A stretch of 42,870 nt of DNA from Planctomycetales bacterium (lineage in GTDB: Bacteria > Planctomycetota > Planctomycetia > Planctomycetales > Planctomycetaceae). The notes beneath the pieces were generated by a model. It saw nothing but the letters and a program-made list of their open reading frames with translations. It searched no databases and was not told the origin of the DNA. This document shows, one piece after another, positions 34,747-42,870 of this stretch. Position 1 is the stretch's first letter. Every line of letters begins with the position of its first letter. The position numbers and the translations under genes are program-made. The stretch spans positions 1 through 42,870 of the forward strand of contig JACRIH010000489.1 of assembly GCA_016235885.1 (NCBI GenBank), written 5' to 3'.

Positions 34747-35611
34747 GCTGCAAGGTCTCGACCTGAAGGCTCGGTTGATCGTCGAGGGCTTTGTCGCCGG
34801 GTTGCACAAAAGCCCGTACCACGGGTTCTCCGTCGAATTCGCGCAGCACCGCGAGTACGTTCCCGGCGACGATCTGCGGTACGTGGATTGGAAAGTCTTT
34901 GGCAAGAGCGATCGGTTCTACCTCAAGCAGTTCGAGGAAGAAACGAATTTCGCCTGCTGGCTGCTGCTCGACACGAGCGAGTCGATGAGCTACCGCTCCG
35001 ACGCGGCCGAGATGTCCAAACTGGAGTACGCCCAATGCGTGGCGGCCGCGCTGACGTACCTCATTCTCCAGCAGCAAGACGCTGTCGGCATCGCCACGTT
35101 CGACACAGCCGTGCGAAACTTCCTCACGGCGAGCGGACAGCCGTCGCACCTCAAGCAAGTGTGTCAGGTGCTGGACGTCTCTCCGGCCGCCGGTGAAACC
35201 TCGATGGGTCCGATCTTCCACGAACTCGCCGAGCGCGTCCGCAAACGGGGCTTGATCGTCATCCTCAGCGACTTGTTCGACGACCTCGATTCGCTGCTGC
35301 TGGGCCTCAAACATTTCCGGCACCGCCGCCACGAAGTCATCGTGTTGCAGGTGATCGATCCCGCCGAACAGGATTTCCCTTTCGAGGAACCGACGCTGTT
35401 CCGCGGCCTCGAAAACTTCCCCGAACAGGCCACGGAACCTCGCTCCCTCCGAGCCGCCTACCGCCGCGAGTTCGATCAATTCCTGTTCGACATCCGCCAC
35501 GCCTGCCGCGACCTGCACATGGATTACACGCTGCTGCGAACCGACGCGCCGCTGGACGGCGCTCTCCGCAGCTTCTTGACCGGCCGAGCGAGCCACCTGC
35601 ACAAGACTTGA
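34703..35611 (+). CDS. DUF58 domain protein (second copy)
   Basis: This 302-residue protein has [17 protein letters not shown] and the MIDAS-type DTSESM, and parallels the copy at 8580. I chose GTG 34703; TTG 34694 gives three more residues, and the Shine-Dalgarno sequence is poor for both. The reading frame overlaps the end of moxR. The two DUF58 proteins share the core and the C-terminal cysteine/leucine-rich helix, but this one lacks the toxin-coupled start. A palindrome of the 26945 family lies 4 bp past its stop codon. Confidence 0.9.
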   Translation: MENFQRYLSPQTLAKLQGLDLKARLIVEGFVAGLHKSPYHGFSVEFAQHREYVPGDDLRYVDWKVFGKSDRFYLKQFEEETNFACWLLLDTSESMSYRSDAAEMSKLEYAQCVAAALTYLILQQQDAVGIATFDTAVRNFLTASGQPSHLKQVCQVLDVSPAAGETSMGPIFHELAERVRKRGLIVILSDLFDDLDSLLLGLKHFRHRRHEVIVLQVIDPAEQDFPFEEPTLFRGLENFPEQATEPRSLRAAYRREFDQFLFDIRHACRDLHMDYTLLRTDAPLDGALRSFLTGRASHLHKT

Positions 35612-35614
35612 ATC

Positions 35615-35695
35615 GTAGGATGGGCACTCTTGCCCGTCCGTCTTTTGTCCTTTGCGAATCGATAATCGACGGACGGGCAAGAGTGCCCATCCTAC
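35615..35695. repeat. Dispersed palindrome, copy B
   Basis: Arms 35615-35642 (starting gtaggatgggcactcttgcc) and 35668-35695 are perfect reverse complements over 28 bp, with a 25-nt spacer. The inner arm sequence is the same as in copy A at 26945. It sits between the second DUF58 gene and the fifth DUF1501 gene. Confidence 0.95.
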
Positions 35696-35774
35696 AGGCC
35701 GTACGAAACACAGCTCCAGTTGAGCAATCAATGGTTGCTGATATCATGGGACGAAACTCTTTGGAGTCTCCCGC

Positions 35775-37157
35775 ATGCTGACCCTCGCGAGTTCCCGCAC
35801 CGACCGCACTTGCAACGGGCTGTCCCGTCGCGAGTTCATGCAAGTCGGCGCCCTCGGACTGGGCGGCCTGACGTTACCGTGGCTGATGTCGATGCAGGCT
35901 CAGGCGGCGGCGGCCGGCATCCCGACCAAAGACAAGTCGGTCGTCCTGCTGTTTTGTTCGGGTGGTCCGAGTCACATCGAAACGTTCGATCCGAAAATGT
36001 TGGCCCCTTCCGACGTCCGTTCGATGACGGGCGAAGTGACAACGAGCGTTCCCGGCATCACGTTCGGCGGGACGTTTGAGAATCTCTCGAGGCACGCGCA
36101 CCGGATGGCGATCATCCGCTCGTTCGCGCATAAAACGGGGGACCACGTCAAGGCAATCGAACAGGTGATGCAGTGCGGTAACCCGATGAAATCCGGAATG
36201 GGGGCGGTCGTCTCGCGGCTGCGCGGTACGTCTCACCCCGAGACTGGCATGCCGACACACGTTCACTTGTTCACTGACGAAGTGGACGGCCAGTACAACA
36301 ACGAGAAGAACCGCATGCTCAACGCCGACGGGCCCGGCTCGCTCGGCGCGGCGTTCACACCGTTCTATCCTGGCGGCAAGGGAGACGTGAACCGCAACAT
36401 GCAGCTTGGCATTCCGCTGGCCCGCCTCGACGAACGACGCACCCTCAAGGATTCGCTCGACCGGCTGCAACGGGACATCGACACGCGCGGGTTGATGGAG
36501 GGACTCGACAAGTTCGAACAGCAGGCGTTCGATCTGATCCTCGGCAAGTCGCGAGAAGCGTTCGACCTGTCGCGGGAAGATCCGGCCCTCGTCCGCCGGT
36601 ACGACACGTCGCGATTTCAGACCGGCCACAAAAAACACCGACCGTCGGAACTCGGAAAGCAACTGCTGCTGGCTCGCCGCCTGTGCGAAGCGGGCTGCGG
36701 ATTTGTGACGGTTCAAAACCCCGGCTGGGACATGCACGCCGACGGCAACAATCCCGGCATCGAAGTCGGCATGGATATGCTCGGCCGCCCCGTCGATCAG
36801 GCCGTCTCCGTCTTCCTTGAAGACCTCGCGGACCGGGGCTTGTCCGACCGCGTCCTGTTCATCATCACGGGCGACTTCGGCCGCACGCCGAAAGTCAACA
36901 AGCGCGGCGGTCGCGATCACTGGCCCAACCTGAGCACCCTCGCCTTCGCGGGCGGCGGCTTGAAGTTGGGACAGGCGATCGGCCAGTCTGCTCCCAAACT
37001 CGACGTCCCCGCATCGCAACCAGTCGGCCTCGAAAATCTCATGGCGACAGTGATCCACTCACTTTTCGACGTCGGCCAACTGCGACTCCAATCCAACATC
37101 CCCCGCGACATCGCCGCCGTCTTGGAACGCGCGGAGCCGATTCCGGGGTTGGTGTGA
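35775..37157 (+). CDS. DUF1501 protein, Tat-type leader (5 of 5)
   Basis: This 460-residue protein begins at ATG 35775, with GGAG about 8 nt upstream. The leader LSRREFMQVGALGLGGLTL is Tat-like. DUF1501 motifs are CSGGPSHIETFDPKMLAP and TGDFGRTPKVN followed by GGRDHWPNLS. It follows the MoxR-DUF58 pair on the same strand but is separated by a palindrome-containing 163-bp gap, so it is probably transcribed separately. It converges on the export-motif gene at 37217 with 59 bp between stops. Confidence 0.93.
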   Translation: MLTLASSRTDRTCNGLSRREFMQVGALGLGGLTLPWLMSMQAQAAAAGIPTKDKSVVLLFCSGGPSHIETFDPKMLAPSDVRSMTGEVTTSVPGITFGGTFENLSRHAHRMAIIRSFAHKTGDHVKAIEQVMQCGNPMKSGMGAVVSRLRGTSHPETGMPTHVHLFTDEVDGQYNNEKNRMLNADGPGSLGAAFTPFYPGGKGDVNRNMQLGIPLARLDERRTLKDSLDRLQRDIDTRGLMEGLDKFEQQAFDLILGKSREAFDLSREDPALVRRYDTSRFQTGHKKHRPSELGKQLLLARRLCEAGCGFVTVQNPGWDMHADGNNPGIEVGMDMLGRPVDQAVSVFLEDLADRGLSDRVLFIITGDFGRTPKVNKRGGRDHWPNLSTLAFAGGGLKLGQAIGQSAPKLDVPASQPVGLENLMATVIHSLFDVGQLRLQSNIPRDIAAVLERAEPIPGLV

Positions 37158-37216
37158 CGATGCCCGGCAACCGCGTTCAGGCGGTGAACGCCCAGTCGGC
37201 GGACAAACGGAGGGGA

Positions 37217-38794
37217 TCACGGACTTGATGGATGCTCGTGGTCTTCCGTGTTCCACAGCGTTGCGACCTGATTGCTGAATCGGTCCCACCACAAATCGAG
37301 GGCCTCCACGTCAGCGTCGGAGGGCGTCGTGATTCGTGGAGCGATGCCCTTCGAACGGGTGGTGCCTTCCAGAATCGGACCGAATTCTCCATCCGGCAAC
37401 GACAAGTCGTCGAGATCCCCGGTCGAACCATCCGTCTCCGAGCTGCCCGTTTCGACCAGCGAGCCGAAACGCAGTGCTGACGTTTCGGCCGCGATGGTCA
37501 ATTCTTGGGTCGTGATCGTCGCCGGTGATGCAGGTGCGGCGGCGACCGCCTGACTGAGCAGACTGGCCAGCGAACCGGTTGGGATTCCGAATGGGAGTAA
37601 CGTGGCGGATGACACACGATCGTCAGCACCGGACTGCGCAGCCATCTCAGATGAATCGGGCTGGGAAGCCGATGCTGGCAGTGCAACGTACTGCTTCAGG
37701 AAATCGCTAAAGGACGTATTGGACTTGGAAAGTCCAACGAGGAATCCCTCGTAATCGAATTGGCTGTCTTGGTAGATCTTGTCCCAAAACTCTGCCACGG
37801 CGTCGTCCTGAATCTTGTTGGTGTAGCCAAGAAAGGTAACATAGTTGAGGTAGTAGCCAAAGGTTTCGATGGCGAATTGTGTCCTCGTGAAGCGAATGAT
37901 CCCCGCCCCATTGCCAAACGTCGCGTCGAACTTGCCATCGGCGGAGAACCGCGCCATCCGCACGGCGGGCGACCAGAGCCCATATCCGATGACCAAGAGT
38001 GAGCCGTCCGGGAGAATTCGCACGCTCCCGACTTCATTTACATCATTCGCCACTCCGGCGGGCACGAGGCCCTTGTCTCCGAATGACTCATCGAGTGTTC
38101 CGTCGAGATGCATCTTCACCAAATACGATCCGGAGGAACCATACCCCATACGAAAGACGTAACCATTCCCGTGCCGTTGCGCCCACGCTCCACCAAAACG
38201 AAGAACGTAGTCTTCGTCTTTCAGGTAAGAGGGCACAGAATAGCCCAAGCTGCTAAGCCGAGGGCCTACAAGATACGGAAGAACGTCGCGATTAAAGTCG
38301 CCCAACTTCCAATCCAGAAACTCTTGGGTCGGCGTACCCAAACCGGCCGGACCCGGCGGGCGATCCGTTGTCAGATCCATCGTCCGCTTGATTGCGAGAT
38401 CAAGCTGCTTCCGTACCTCGATCTCAATCTTCCTTCGCAATTCGGGATCCATCTCCAACTTCATCCCGGGATCCATCGCACTCCACATCCACGGAGTAAT
38501 CTTCGTTGGATCGAGTTCAGCCGGTTGGGCCGGGATTCCGACGGTTGAGGCAGAGACAAATTGAGCTTCAACGCCAATGCCGCGCGGCGGTTCGGCTGAA
38601 CAATCGCAGATTGCAATGACATTGCCTGCGGAAATGACTTGCTGGACAGCAAGGTCAATGTCGCCGGTCAGCAAACAGCGAGTCTCAAGTCGCTCGACCC
38701 CAGCAAGGCGAAAAACTCCTTCTCTGCGACGCCTGTACATGCCGCTTTGAGAAGCGTCAGCGATCTTCCTTCTCACATACTGAAACAATCGCAT
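37217..38794 (-). CDS. Secreted delta-60-repeat protein with planctomycete export motif
   Basis: From the ATG at 38794, preceded by AGGAG, this is 525 residues. The N-terminal region has a short basic tract and then GVERLETRCLLTGDI. That is the LExRxLL-type motif of the planctomycete extracellular domain found at the start of many secreted proteins of the phylum. Two delta-60-type units occur at about residues 220-310: MHLDGTLDESFGDKGLV and ARFSADGKFDATFGNGAGII. These form beta-propeller-like repeats elsewhere. The C-terminal 120 residues are Ser/Thr/Ala/Pro-rich. No enzymatic motif is visible. The gene is minus strand, 198 bp downstream of the EF-hand gene, with a strong hairpin between. Confidence 0.8.
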   Translation of the reverse strand: MRLFQYVRRKIADASQSGMYRRRREGVFRLAGVERLETRCLLTGDIDLAVQQVISAGNVIAICDCSAEPPRGIGVEAQFVSASTVGIPAQPAELDPTKITPWMWSAMDPGMKLEMDPELRRKIEIEVRKQLDLAIKRTMDLTTDRPPGPAGLGTPTQEFLDWKLGDFNRDVLPYLVGPRLSSLGYSVPSYLKDEDYVLRFGGAWAQRHGNGYVFRMGYGSSGSYLVKMHLDGTLDESFGDKGLVPAGVANDVNEVGSVRILPDGSLLVIGYGLWSPAVRMARFSADGKFDATFGNGAGIIRFTRTQFAIETFGYYLNYVTFLGYTNKIQDDAVAEFWDKIYQDSQFDYEGFLVGLSKSNTSFSDFLKQYVALPASASQPDSSEMAAQSGADDRVSSATLLPFGIPTGSLASLLSQAVAAAPASPATITTQELTIAAETSALRFGSLVETGSSETDGSTGDLDDLSLPDGEFGPILEGTTRSKGIAPRITTPSDADVEALDLWWDRFSNQVATLWNTEDHEHPSSP

Positions 38795-38843
38795 GAAGAT
38801 TCTCCTGCCGCTCTTCTTTTCGACATATCCGACCACCGTTGAC

Positions 38844-38889
38844 AAACAAAAATACAGCGACCCGGCTTCCGAGGGAAGCCGGGTCGCTG
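38844..38889 (-). terminator. Intrinsic terminator of EF-hand gene
   Basis: Arms 38855-38870 (cagcgacccggcttcc) and 38874-38889 (ggaagccgggtcgctg) are perfect over 16 bp with a gag loop. On the minus strand the hairpin is followed by TATTTTTGTTTG. That is the standard form of a rho-independent terminator, about 105 bp past the EF-hand stop codon. Confidence 0.85.
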
Positions 38890-38992
38890 TCGCTTGGGGA
38901 ACGCGACGGGAAGGGAAGTCCGTTGCGTCCTTCAGCACGAGGCGGTCAGCCGGACGTCCGCCTCGTCTCTCACAGAGAATTCGCTGTTCCGA

Positions 38993-40663
38993 TTACTGAG
39001 CTTTCTTTCGCAGATCGCGAACGGACTTCTGCATTTCTTCGGTACTGATGAAGCCGTCGCTGTTGCTGTCGATCCGGTCGAAGTTCTCCTTCAACCGTCC
39101 GGTGGCTTCGTCCTTCGAAATCGTGCCGTCGCCGTTCTTGTCCATACCCTCGAACGCTTCGCGTCCGCGAGTTCCCCCCTTGGCGTCGCCCTTCTTTGCC
39201 GCACCAGGTTTCCTCGCCGCTTCGGCCGGACGAACCGCTGGTGTGGTGGTCTTCTCGGATTCGGCCGGCTTCACATCGGCGGGCTTGTCGGCCGGGCGAG
39301 ATTCCGGACGTCGATCGCCATCGGGGCGTGTGGTTCCCTCCGGACGAACTCCGTCGGGGCGACGATCGCCACCTGGAGCTTGACGACCGGGGCCACCAAA
39401 ACCTTCCGGCGGTGGGCCGAACAATTCGCTCGGATCGAGTTCGCCATCCTTGTTCTTGTCGAGTTCATCGAACACGGTGGAGGCTTTGGAAATCTCGTCC
39501 TTGCTCAGCCGACCGTCACCGTTCGCGTCGAGCTTGCGGAAGAACAACGCCTGTGGTCGTGCCGGACCCTGGCCCTCGCCACGCGGTCCACCTTCGGGGC
39601 GACCCGCTTCCGGACGACGTGCATCGGGTGAACCTGCTTCGCCACGCGGGCGATCCCCTTCCGTTTTCGGCCGGTCGCCACCGTCGGTGGGACGCCGAGC
39701 TCCTTGCGGATTGGCACCCTGCTGGAATCTCTCCGCAGCCTTTTTGAAATCATCAAGTGTCAGATTGCCGTCCTTGCCCTTGCCGGCAGCGTCGAGCATC
39801 CGTTCCACGATCGGACGCATCCGTTCCGAAACTTCGTCCAGCGTGACTTTGCCGTCGCCATTCGCGTCCATGCGCTTGAACATTTCTTCCGGGTTGCCGA
39901 ATTGCGGTCCTCCGGGAGCGCCACCCGGTGGGTTGCCGGCGCCGGGGCGAAACTGTGCCATCGCTTTGAGGTAATCCTCTTTCGAAATGCTCCCGTCCTT
40001 CCCCTTGCCTGCTCGTTCGAGCATCTGTTCGACAATGGCCTTGGCTCGATCGGGCACTTCATCCAGCGTGATCTTGCCGTCGCTGTTGGTGTCGAGGCGG
40101 TTGAACATTTCTTCAGGGTTGCCGAACGGCGGGCGACCTTCAGCACCGGGTTGGCCCGGTTGACCTGGCCTGGCGTTTTGAGCCATCTTCGCGAAGTCCT
40201 CGCGAGTCAGATTGCCGTCTTTGCCCTTGCCTGCTCGTTCCAGCATCCCCTCGACGAGCCGCTTCGCCTGCTCCGGCACTTCGTCCAGCGTGATCTTGCC
40301 GTCGCCGTTCGCATCCAGCCGCTTGAAGAACTCGGCCGGATCTCCTCGTCCTTCGCCGCCACCGCGCTGCGGCGGGGCCTGAACAGGTGGTTCGTCCTTC
40401 AATCCTTTCGCGAACTCGTCGGCTGTCAGTACGCCGTCTTTGTTGGCATCGGCCACGCGCAAGAGGTGATCGAAGAACCGTTTCCGGTCCTCTCCGACCT
40501 CATCGGCGGTCAGTTTTCCGTCGGCATTCTTGTCCAGTGTTTTGAAAAGCTGCTCGGGCTTCTCCCCTGCCGGCGCGTCATCGGCCGCCCGACCTGCGGA
40601 CGAGAATCCGACAAAGGCCCCGAGCACGACAGTGGTTGCAACGAGGTTTCGTTTGGAATTCAT
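38993..40663 (-). CDS. Secreted EF-hand protein with 12 loop motifs and internal repeats
   Basis: From the ATG at 40663, with AGGAG upstream, this is 556 residues. A signal peptide (LVATTVVLGAFVGFSSAGRA) is cleaved near residue 26. Twelve EF-hand-like 12-residue loops follow. Nine are canonical D-x-[DN]-x-D-G-x-[IL] types, such as DKNADGKLTADE (44-55) and DANKDGVLTADE (72-83). Three, of the form GKGKDGNLTRED, lack the first Asp and are likely non-binding. Three successive about 85-residue units (FKRLDANGDGKITLDEVP then GKGKDG) are clear internal duplications. Long Gly/Pro/Arg/Glu linkers split the C-terminal motifs. Calcium binding is likely, probably structural or signalling; no catalytic domain is present. 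Confidence 0.88.
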   Translation of the reverse strand: MNSKRNLVATTVVLGAFVGFSSAGRAADDAPAGEKPEQLFKTLDKNADGKLTADEVGEDRKRFFDHLLRVADANKDGVLTADEFAKGLKDEPPVQAPPQRGGGEGRGDPAEFFKRLDANGDGKITLDEVPEQAKRLVEGMLERAGKGKDGNLTREDFAKMAQNARPGQPGQPGAEGRPPFGNPEEMFNRLDTNSDGKITLDEVPDRAKAIVEQMLERAGKGKDGSISKEDYLKAMAQFRPGAGNPPGGAPGGPQFGNPEEMFKRMDANGDGKVTLDEVSERMRPIVERMLDAAGKGKDGNLTLDDFKKAAERFQQGANPQGARRPTDGGDRPKTEGDRPRGEAGSPDARRPEAGRPEGGPRGEGQGPARPQALFFRKLDANGDGRLSKDEISKASTVFDELDKNKDGELDPSELFGPPPEGFGGPGRQAPGGDRRPDGVRPEGTTRPDGDRRPESRPADKPADVKPAESEKTTTPAVRPAEAARKPGAAKKGDAKGGTRGREAFEGMDKNGDGTISKDEATGRLKENFDRIDSNSDGFISTEEMQKSVRDLRKKAQ

Positions 40664-40987
40664 GGAGATGCTCCTGGCATCAGAGGACATTGGGAAACCA
40701 AAACGCATAGCGATCTAACCCGCCCGGACCACGCGAGGTTCCGGTGCGAATTGAGTTTTTTTGAAAATGATGCCGCCATTTCCAACAAAGATCGACAGCG
40801 GCATGAGCAAAGAAGTCCGCGATGAATAACCACGGAACACACGGACGACACGGAAACGAAGCCAAAGGAAGCGAATTGTTACGAGGCAATCGCCGCCGGA
40901 TAGTCGCCACTCATTACGTTACGCATCATCTCGGTTCTGTGTCTTCCGTGGATTCCGTCGTTGAATCTTGTTTGAGGTTACACCACT
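40664..40987. other. Intergenic region with CACGGA-type repeat
   Basis: This 324-bp gap separates the EF-hand gene from the next minus-strand gene upstream. It contains the repeat at 40829-40952 and otherwise A/T-richer sequence before the EF-hand start. No promoter could be assigned with confidence, and no coding frame looks real. Confidence 0.5.
40829..40952. repeat. Imperfect inverted repeat of CACGGAACAC units
   Basis: The left part (from 40829) reads accacggaacacacgga, and the right part (to about 40952) reads tgtgtcttccgtgg. They can pair imperfectly over about 16 bp with a roughly 90-nt spacer. The sequence type cacggaacacacgga is a familiar bacterial dispersed repeat. Confidence 0.55.
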
Positions 40988-42751
40988 TCAGTTGTCGTCT
41001 TTCGCCTCGGATTTCAGCGTGAAACCGATCCACAGCAAACCCAGCTTGTCGGGACGCATGTAGCTGGCGCTGGGAGACAGGTACTTCCGAATCACGTCGA
41101 ATTCCGGCAGCTTGGAAAAGTCGAGCGAGAAGGCTTCCGATTCGCCGAACTGCCTGGTGGCCTCGCCCGACCGCAGCAGTTCGTACATGGCTTTGAGTTG
41201 CGTGTTCTCCCGCTCGAAGCTGATCATCGACGACTCGGCGGGAAATTTTTTCGCCAACCGCTGGTACGCTGGCAGGTTGGCCAGGCTGTCCTGATCGCCA
41301 TCCGTCCTCAACACCTGTTCGAGCAGCGTGACGTTGCTGGCGAACATCAAATAATCGCGCGAGACACAGAAACCCATCATCGTTTCCGCATCGCCGCCGC
41401 CGAAGCCGCTTAGTTCGATGACCGTCTCGCCCTGAAACTTCCGCACCTTGCCGGGGAACCCCTCCAGCTTGCTGATCACCGCCAGCGTTTTTTTCATCGC
41501 TGCGGCATTCTTCAATTCCGCCGCGACCAGAATCCGCTGACTCTCGAGGTTCTTCGGGTCGGCCAGGTCGGAGACGATGTGCAGCCGACCAGACAAGTGG
41601 TCGAGCAAATCTTTCTTCGGGTGCAGCTTGCCAAACTCTTCGCGATCGGCAACCTGGTCGAGCAATTTCCTGAACGCACCCGCGCCTTGAAACATGTCCA
41701 CCAGCGACTCGACTGTGTTGACGGCCTTGCCCAAGTCCCAATTCAATCCGAAATACGCATCGCTCTGAGCGGGAATCCACTTCGGTGGCGTGTGGTCGAC
41801 GGCGGGAAACTGAAACAGATTGATGACTCCGGTCGGCGGCGAATCGAGATACACCAGCGTGCGGGTGATCGTGTCGTAGTCCCCCGTCGCGAGATCGACT
41901 GTGCCGCCGACGGCCTTGAACTTGTCGATCCCGAGCGTGGGCAGCATGGTGAGCATGAGGGTCATCTGCGGCGTGTTCGCGCGGGGGTCGGAAGTCAGCA
42001 CTCCCTTCACCAGTCCGATCGGGTCGATGAACCACGTGACCGCCGGTGGATTGTCGTTCTGTTCGTCGCGGCACGCGGCCACGAGCTGGCGGTAGATGTC
42101 GGTCTCGGCGAATGTCTGCTCGTGCTTGCCATCCCAGCGGGTGATGATCGACTTCAGCGTGTCCACATCGCTGCTGGCGATCAAGTTGCCGTCCTTGCGG
42201 AAATACGCGATCTGCTCCGGCGTGCCGTCCTTTTTTGTGTCGTCGTCTTCCACTTTTGGTCGAGTGTGAATCACCAACTCGATTCCCTCGAATTCTTCGG
42301 TCGACCTCTTGACCCCATGCTCTTCGGCCGCTTCGGTCCCTTTCGCAAGAAGTTTGGTGACGGTCTGCTCGTTCTCGCCGGCGTCGAGGAAGACGGCGAC
42401 GGACAGTTTCTTGCCCGGCAACTGTACGACGGCGACGGCCACTTCGCCCTGCGGCAGAGCCAGAATGTCGTTCAAACCGACACCGATCTTCGATTGGATT
42501 ATTCCCGAGACGTTGTCGAGTTGCTTCTCGACCTCCTGCCAGAACTCGGCGAGTTCCTTTTCCTGACTGAGTTGTCCCAGCGCGGTCTTCTTCCAGTCCG
42601 CTTTCAGCTCCGGAACGTTGCGGACACTGACGTACCCGAGCACTTGCGGCGGAAGCCGTCGGTCGCCCGGAACCCGATCCGCCGCCGTCGCGACAGGCAC
42701 CAGCCACACGAACGACAGCAAAGCGAGAACGCAGGAGCGGAGGTAACGCAT
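40988..42751 (-). CDS. Uncharacterised secreted protein (DUF3352-like)
   Basis: From the ATG at 42751 this is 587 residues with a good signal peptide (LRSCVLALLSFVWLVPVATA). The frame is open to 42865, but the extra 38 codons cover a palindrome and are excluded; the Shine-Dalgarno is weak. The mature part begins LPPQVLGYVSVRNVPELKADWKKT, a form seen in planctomycete secreted proteins related to DUF3352. Two similar alpha/beta halves appear to alternate (GEVAVAVVQLPGKKLSVAVF, later QRILVAAELKNAAAMKK), but no catalytic motif is evident. Function is unknown. It is the first gene of the three minus-strand secreted-protein genes, not obviously operonic (324-bp gap). Confidence 0.75.
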   Translation of the reverse strand: MRYLRSCVLALLSFVWLVPVATAADRVPGDRRLPPQVLGYVSVRNVPELKADWKKTALGQLSQEKELAEFWQEVEKQLDNVSGIIQSKIGVGLNDILALPQGEVAVAVVQLPGKKLSVAVFLDAGENEQTVTKLLAKGTEAAEEHGVKRSTEEFEGIELVIHTRPKVEDDDTKKDGTPEQIAYFRKDGNLIASSDVDTLKSIITRWDGKHEQTFAETDIYRQLVAACRDEQNDNPPAVTWFIDPIGLVKGVLTSDPRANTPQMTLMLTMLPTLGIDKFKAVGGTVDLATGDYDTITRTLVYLDSPPTGVINLFQFPAVDHTPPKWIPAQSDAYFGLNWDLGKAVNTVESLVDMFQGAGAFRKLLDQVADREEFGKLHPKKDLLDHLSGRLHIVSDLADPKNLESQRILVAAELKNAAAMKKTLAVISKLEGFPGKVRKFQGETVIELSGFGGGDAETMMGFCVSRDYLMFASNVTLLEQVLRTDGDQDSLANLPAYQRLAKKFPAESSMISFERENTQLKAMYELLRSGEATRQFGESEAFSLDFSKLPEFDVIRKYLSPSASYMRPDKLGLLWIGFTLKSEAKDDN

Positions 42752-42835
42752 GGTGAGACGTGTCCTTGTCGAGAATGAGTCAGGTCTTCGTACGTCCGAG
42801 TCGCGATTTCTTGGCAGGGTTCGCGAATTATGTAG

Positions 42836-42855
42836 CCACGCTCGCCAGAGCGTGG
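42836..42855. repeat. Short palindrome at window end
   Basis: Arms ccacgctc and gagcgtgg pair around gcca. It lies about 85 bp upstream of the 42751 start. Short palindromes of this type recur in planctomycete intergenic DNA. Confidence 0.6.
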
Positions 42856-42870
42856 GCCGTGTCACCAGAA

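Noticed and set aside
42752..42865. N-terminal extension of the DUF3352-like protein
   Set aside because: It precedes a perfectly good signal peptide and covers a palindrome.

Overview
The window looks like a piece of a GC-rich planctomycete (Planctomycetota) chromosome. The basis is the gene content: five DUF1501 proteins with Tat-type leaders, two Gfo/Idh/MocA-like secreted proteins, a secreted protein with the short planctomycete 'LExRxLL' export motif, a DUF4175-like membrane protein in a MoxR/VWA operon, and many dispersed palindromes of the kind seen in that phylum. Genus cannot be fixed from the sequence. I saw no rRNA, tRNA, CRISPR array or transposase gene.

Layout. (1) 1-11.25 kb, minus strand: a MoxR/Bat-type operon read from right to left. 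It runs MoxR ATPase, RHH antitoxin + PIN toxin, DUF58, BatA-like VWA protein, VWA/GATase-like membrane protein, DUF433 antitoxin + DUF5615 PIN-like toxin, DUF4175-like protein, and a truncated secreted protein. Two toxin-antitoxin-like cassettes are therefore embedded in it, several junctions being 4-nt stop/start overlaps. (2) 11.5-12.9 kb, plus: DUF1501. (3) 12.9-19.5 kb, minus: a type II secretion/type IV pilus-like cluster with one GspE ATPase, three consecutive GspF-like membrane proteins and two pseudopilins. No secretin is present. (4) 19.7-26.8 kb: three more DUF1501 genes and two Gfo/Idh/MocA-like genes. (5) 27.0-30.7 kb, minus: lptD-like outer-membrane LPS assembly gene followed by a small diacylglycerol-kinase-fold protein lacking key catalytic residues. 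(6) 31.0-33.4 kb: PAP2-family lipoprotein and convergent cysK. (7) 33.6-35.6 kb, plus: a second, minimal moxR-DUF58 pair. (8) 35.8-37.2 kb: fifth DUF1501. (9) 37.2-42.8 kb, minus: three secreted proteins (delta-60-repeat protein with planctomycete export motif, a 12-loop EF-hand protein, and an uncharacterised DUF3352-like protein).

How they may work together. MoxR AAA+ ATPases usually pair with VWA proteins to remodel or insert cofactors into partners; the first cluster is the full membrane-associated version and the second a reduced one. The GspE/F/pseudopilin cluster would assemble a pseudopilus but needs outer-membrane parts encoded elsewhere. lptD with a Dgk-fold gene and a PAP2 gene suggests envelope lipid metabolism.

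The most unusual signal is structural. Nearly every gap above about 100 bp holds a hairpin-forming inverted repeat, some perfect over 27-34 bp and some nested. Two such repeats have entered coding sequence in frame: a heptamer-unit palindrome inside gspE, and a palindrome in the leader of a pseudopilin.
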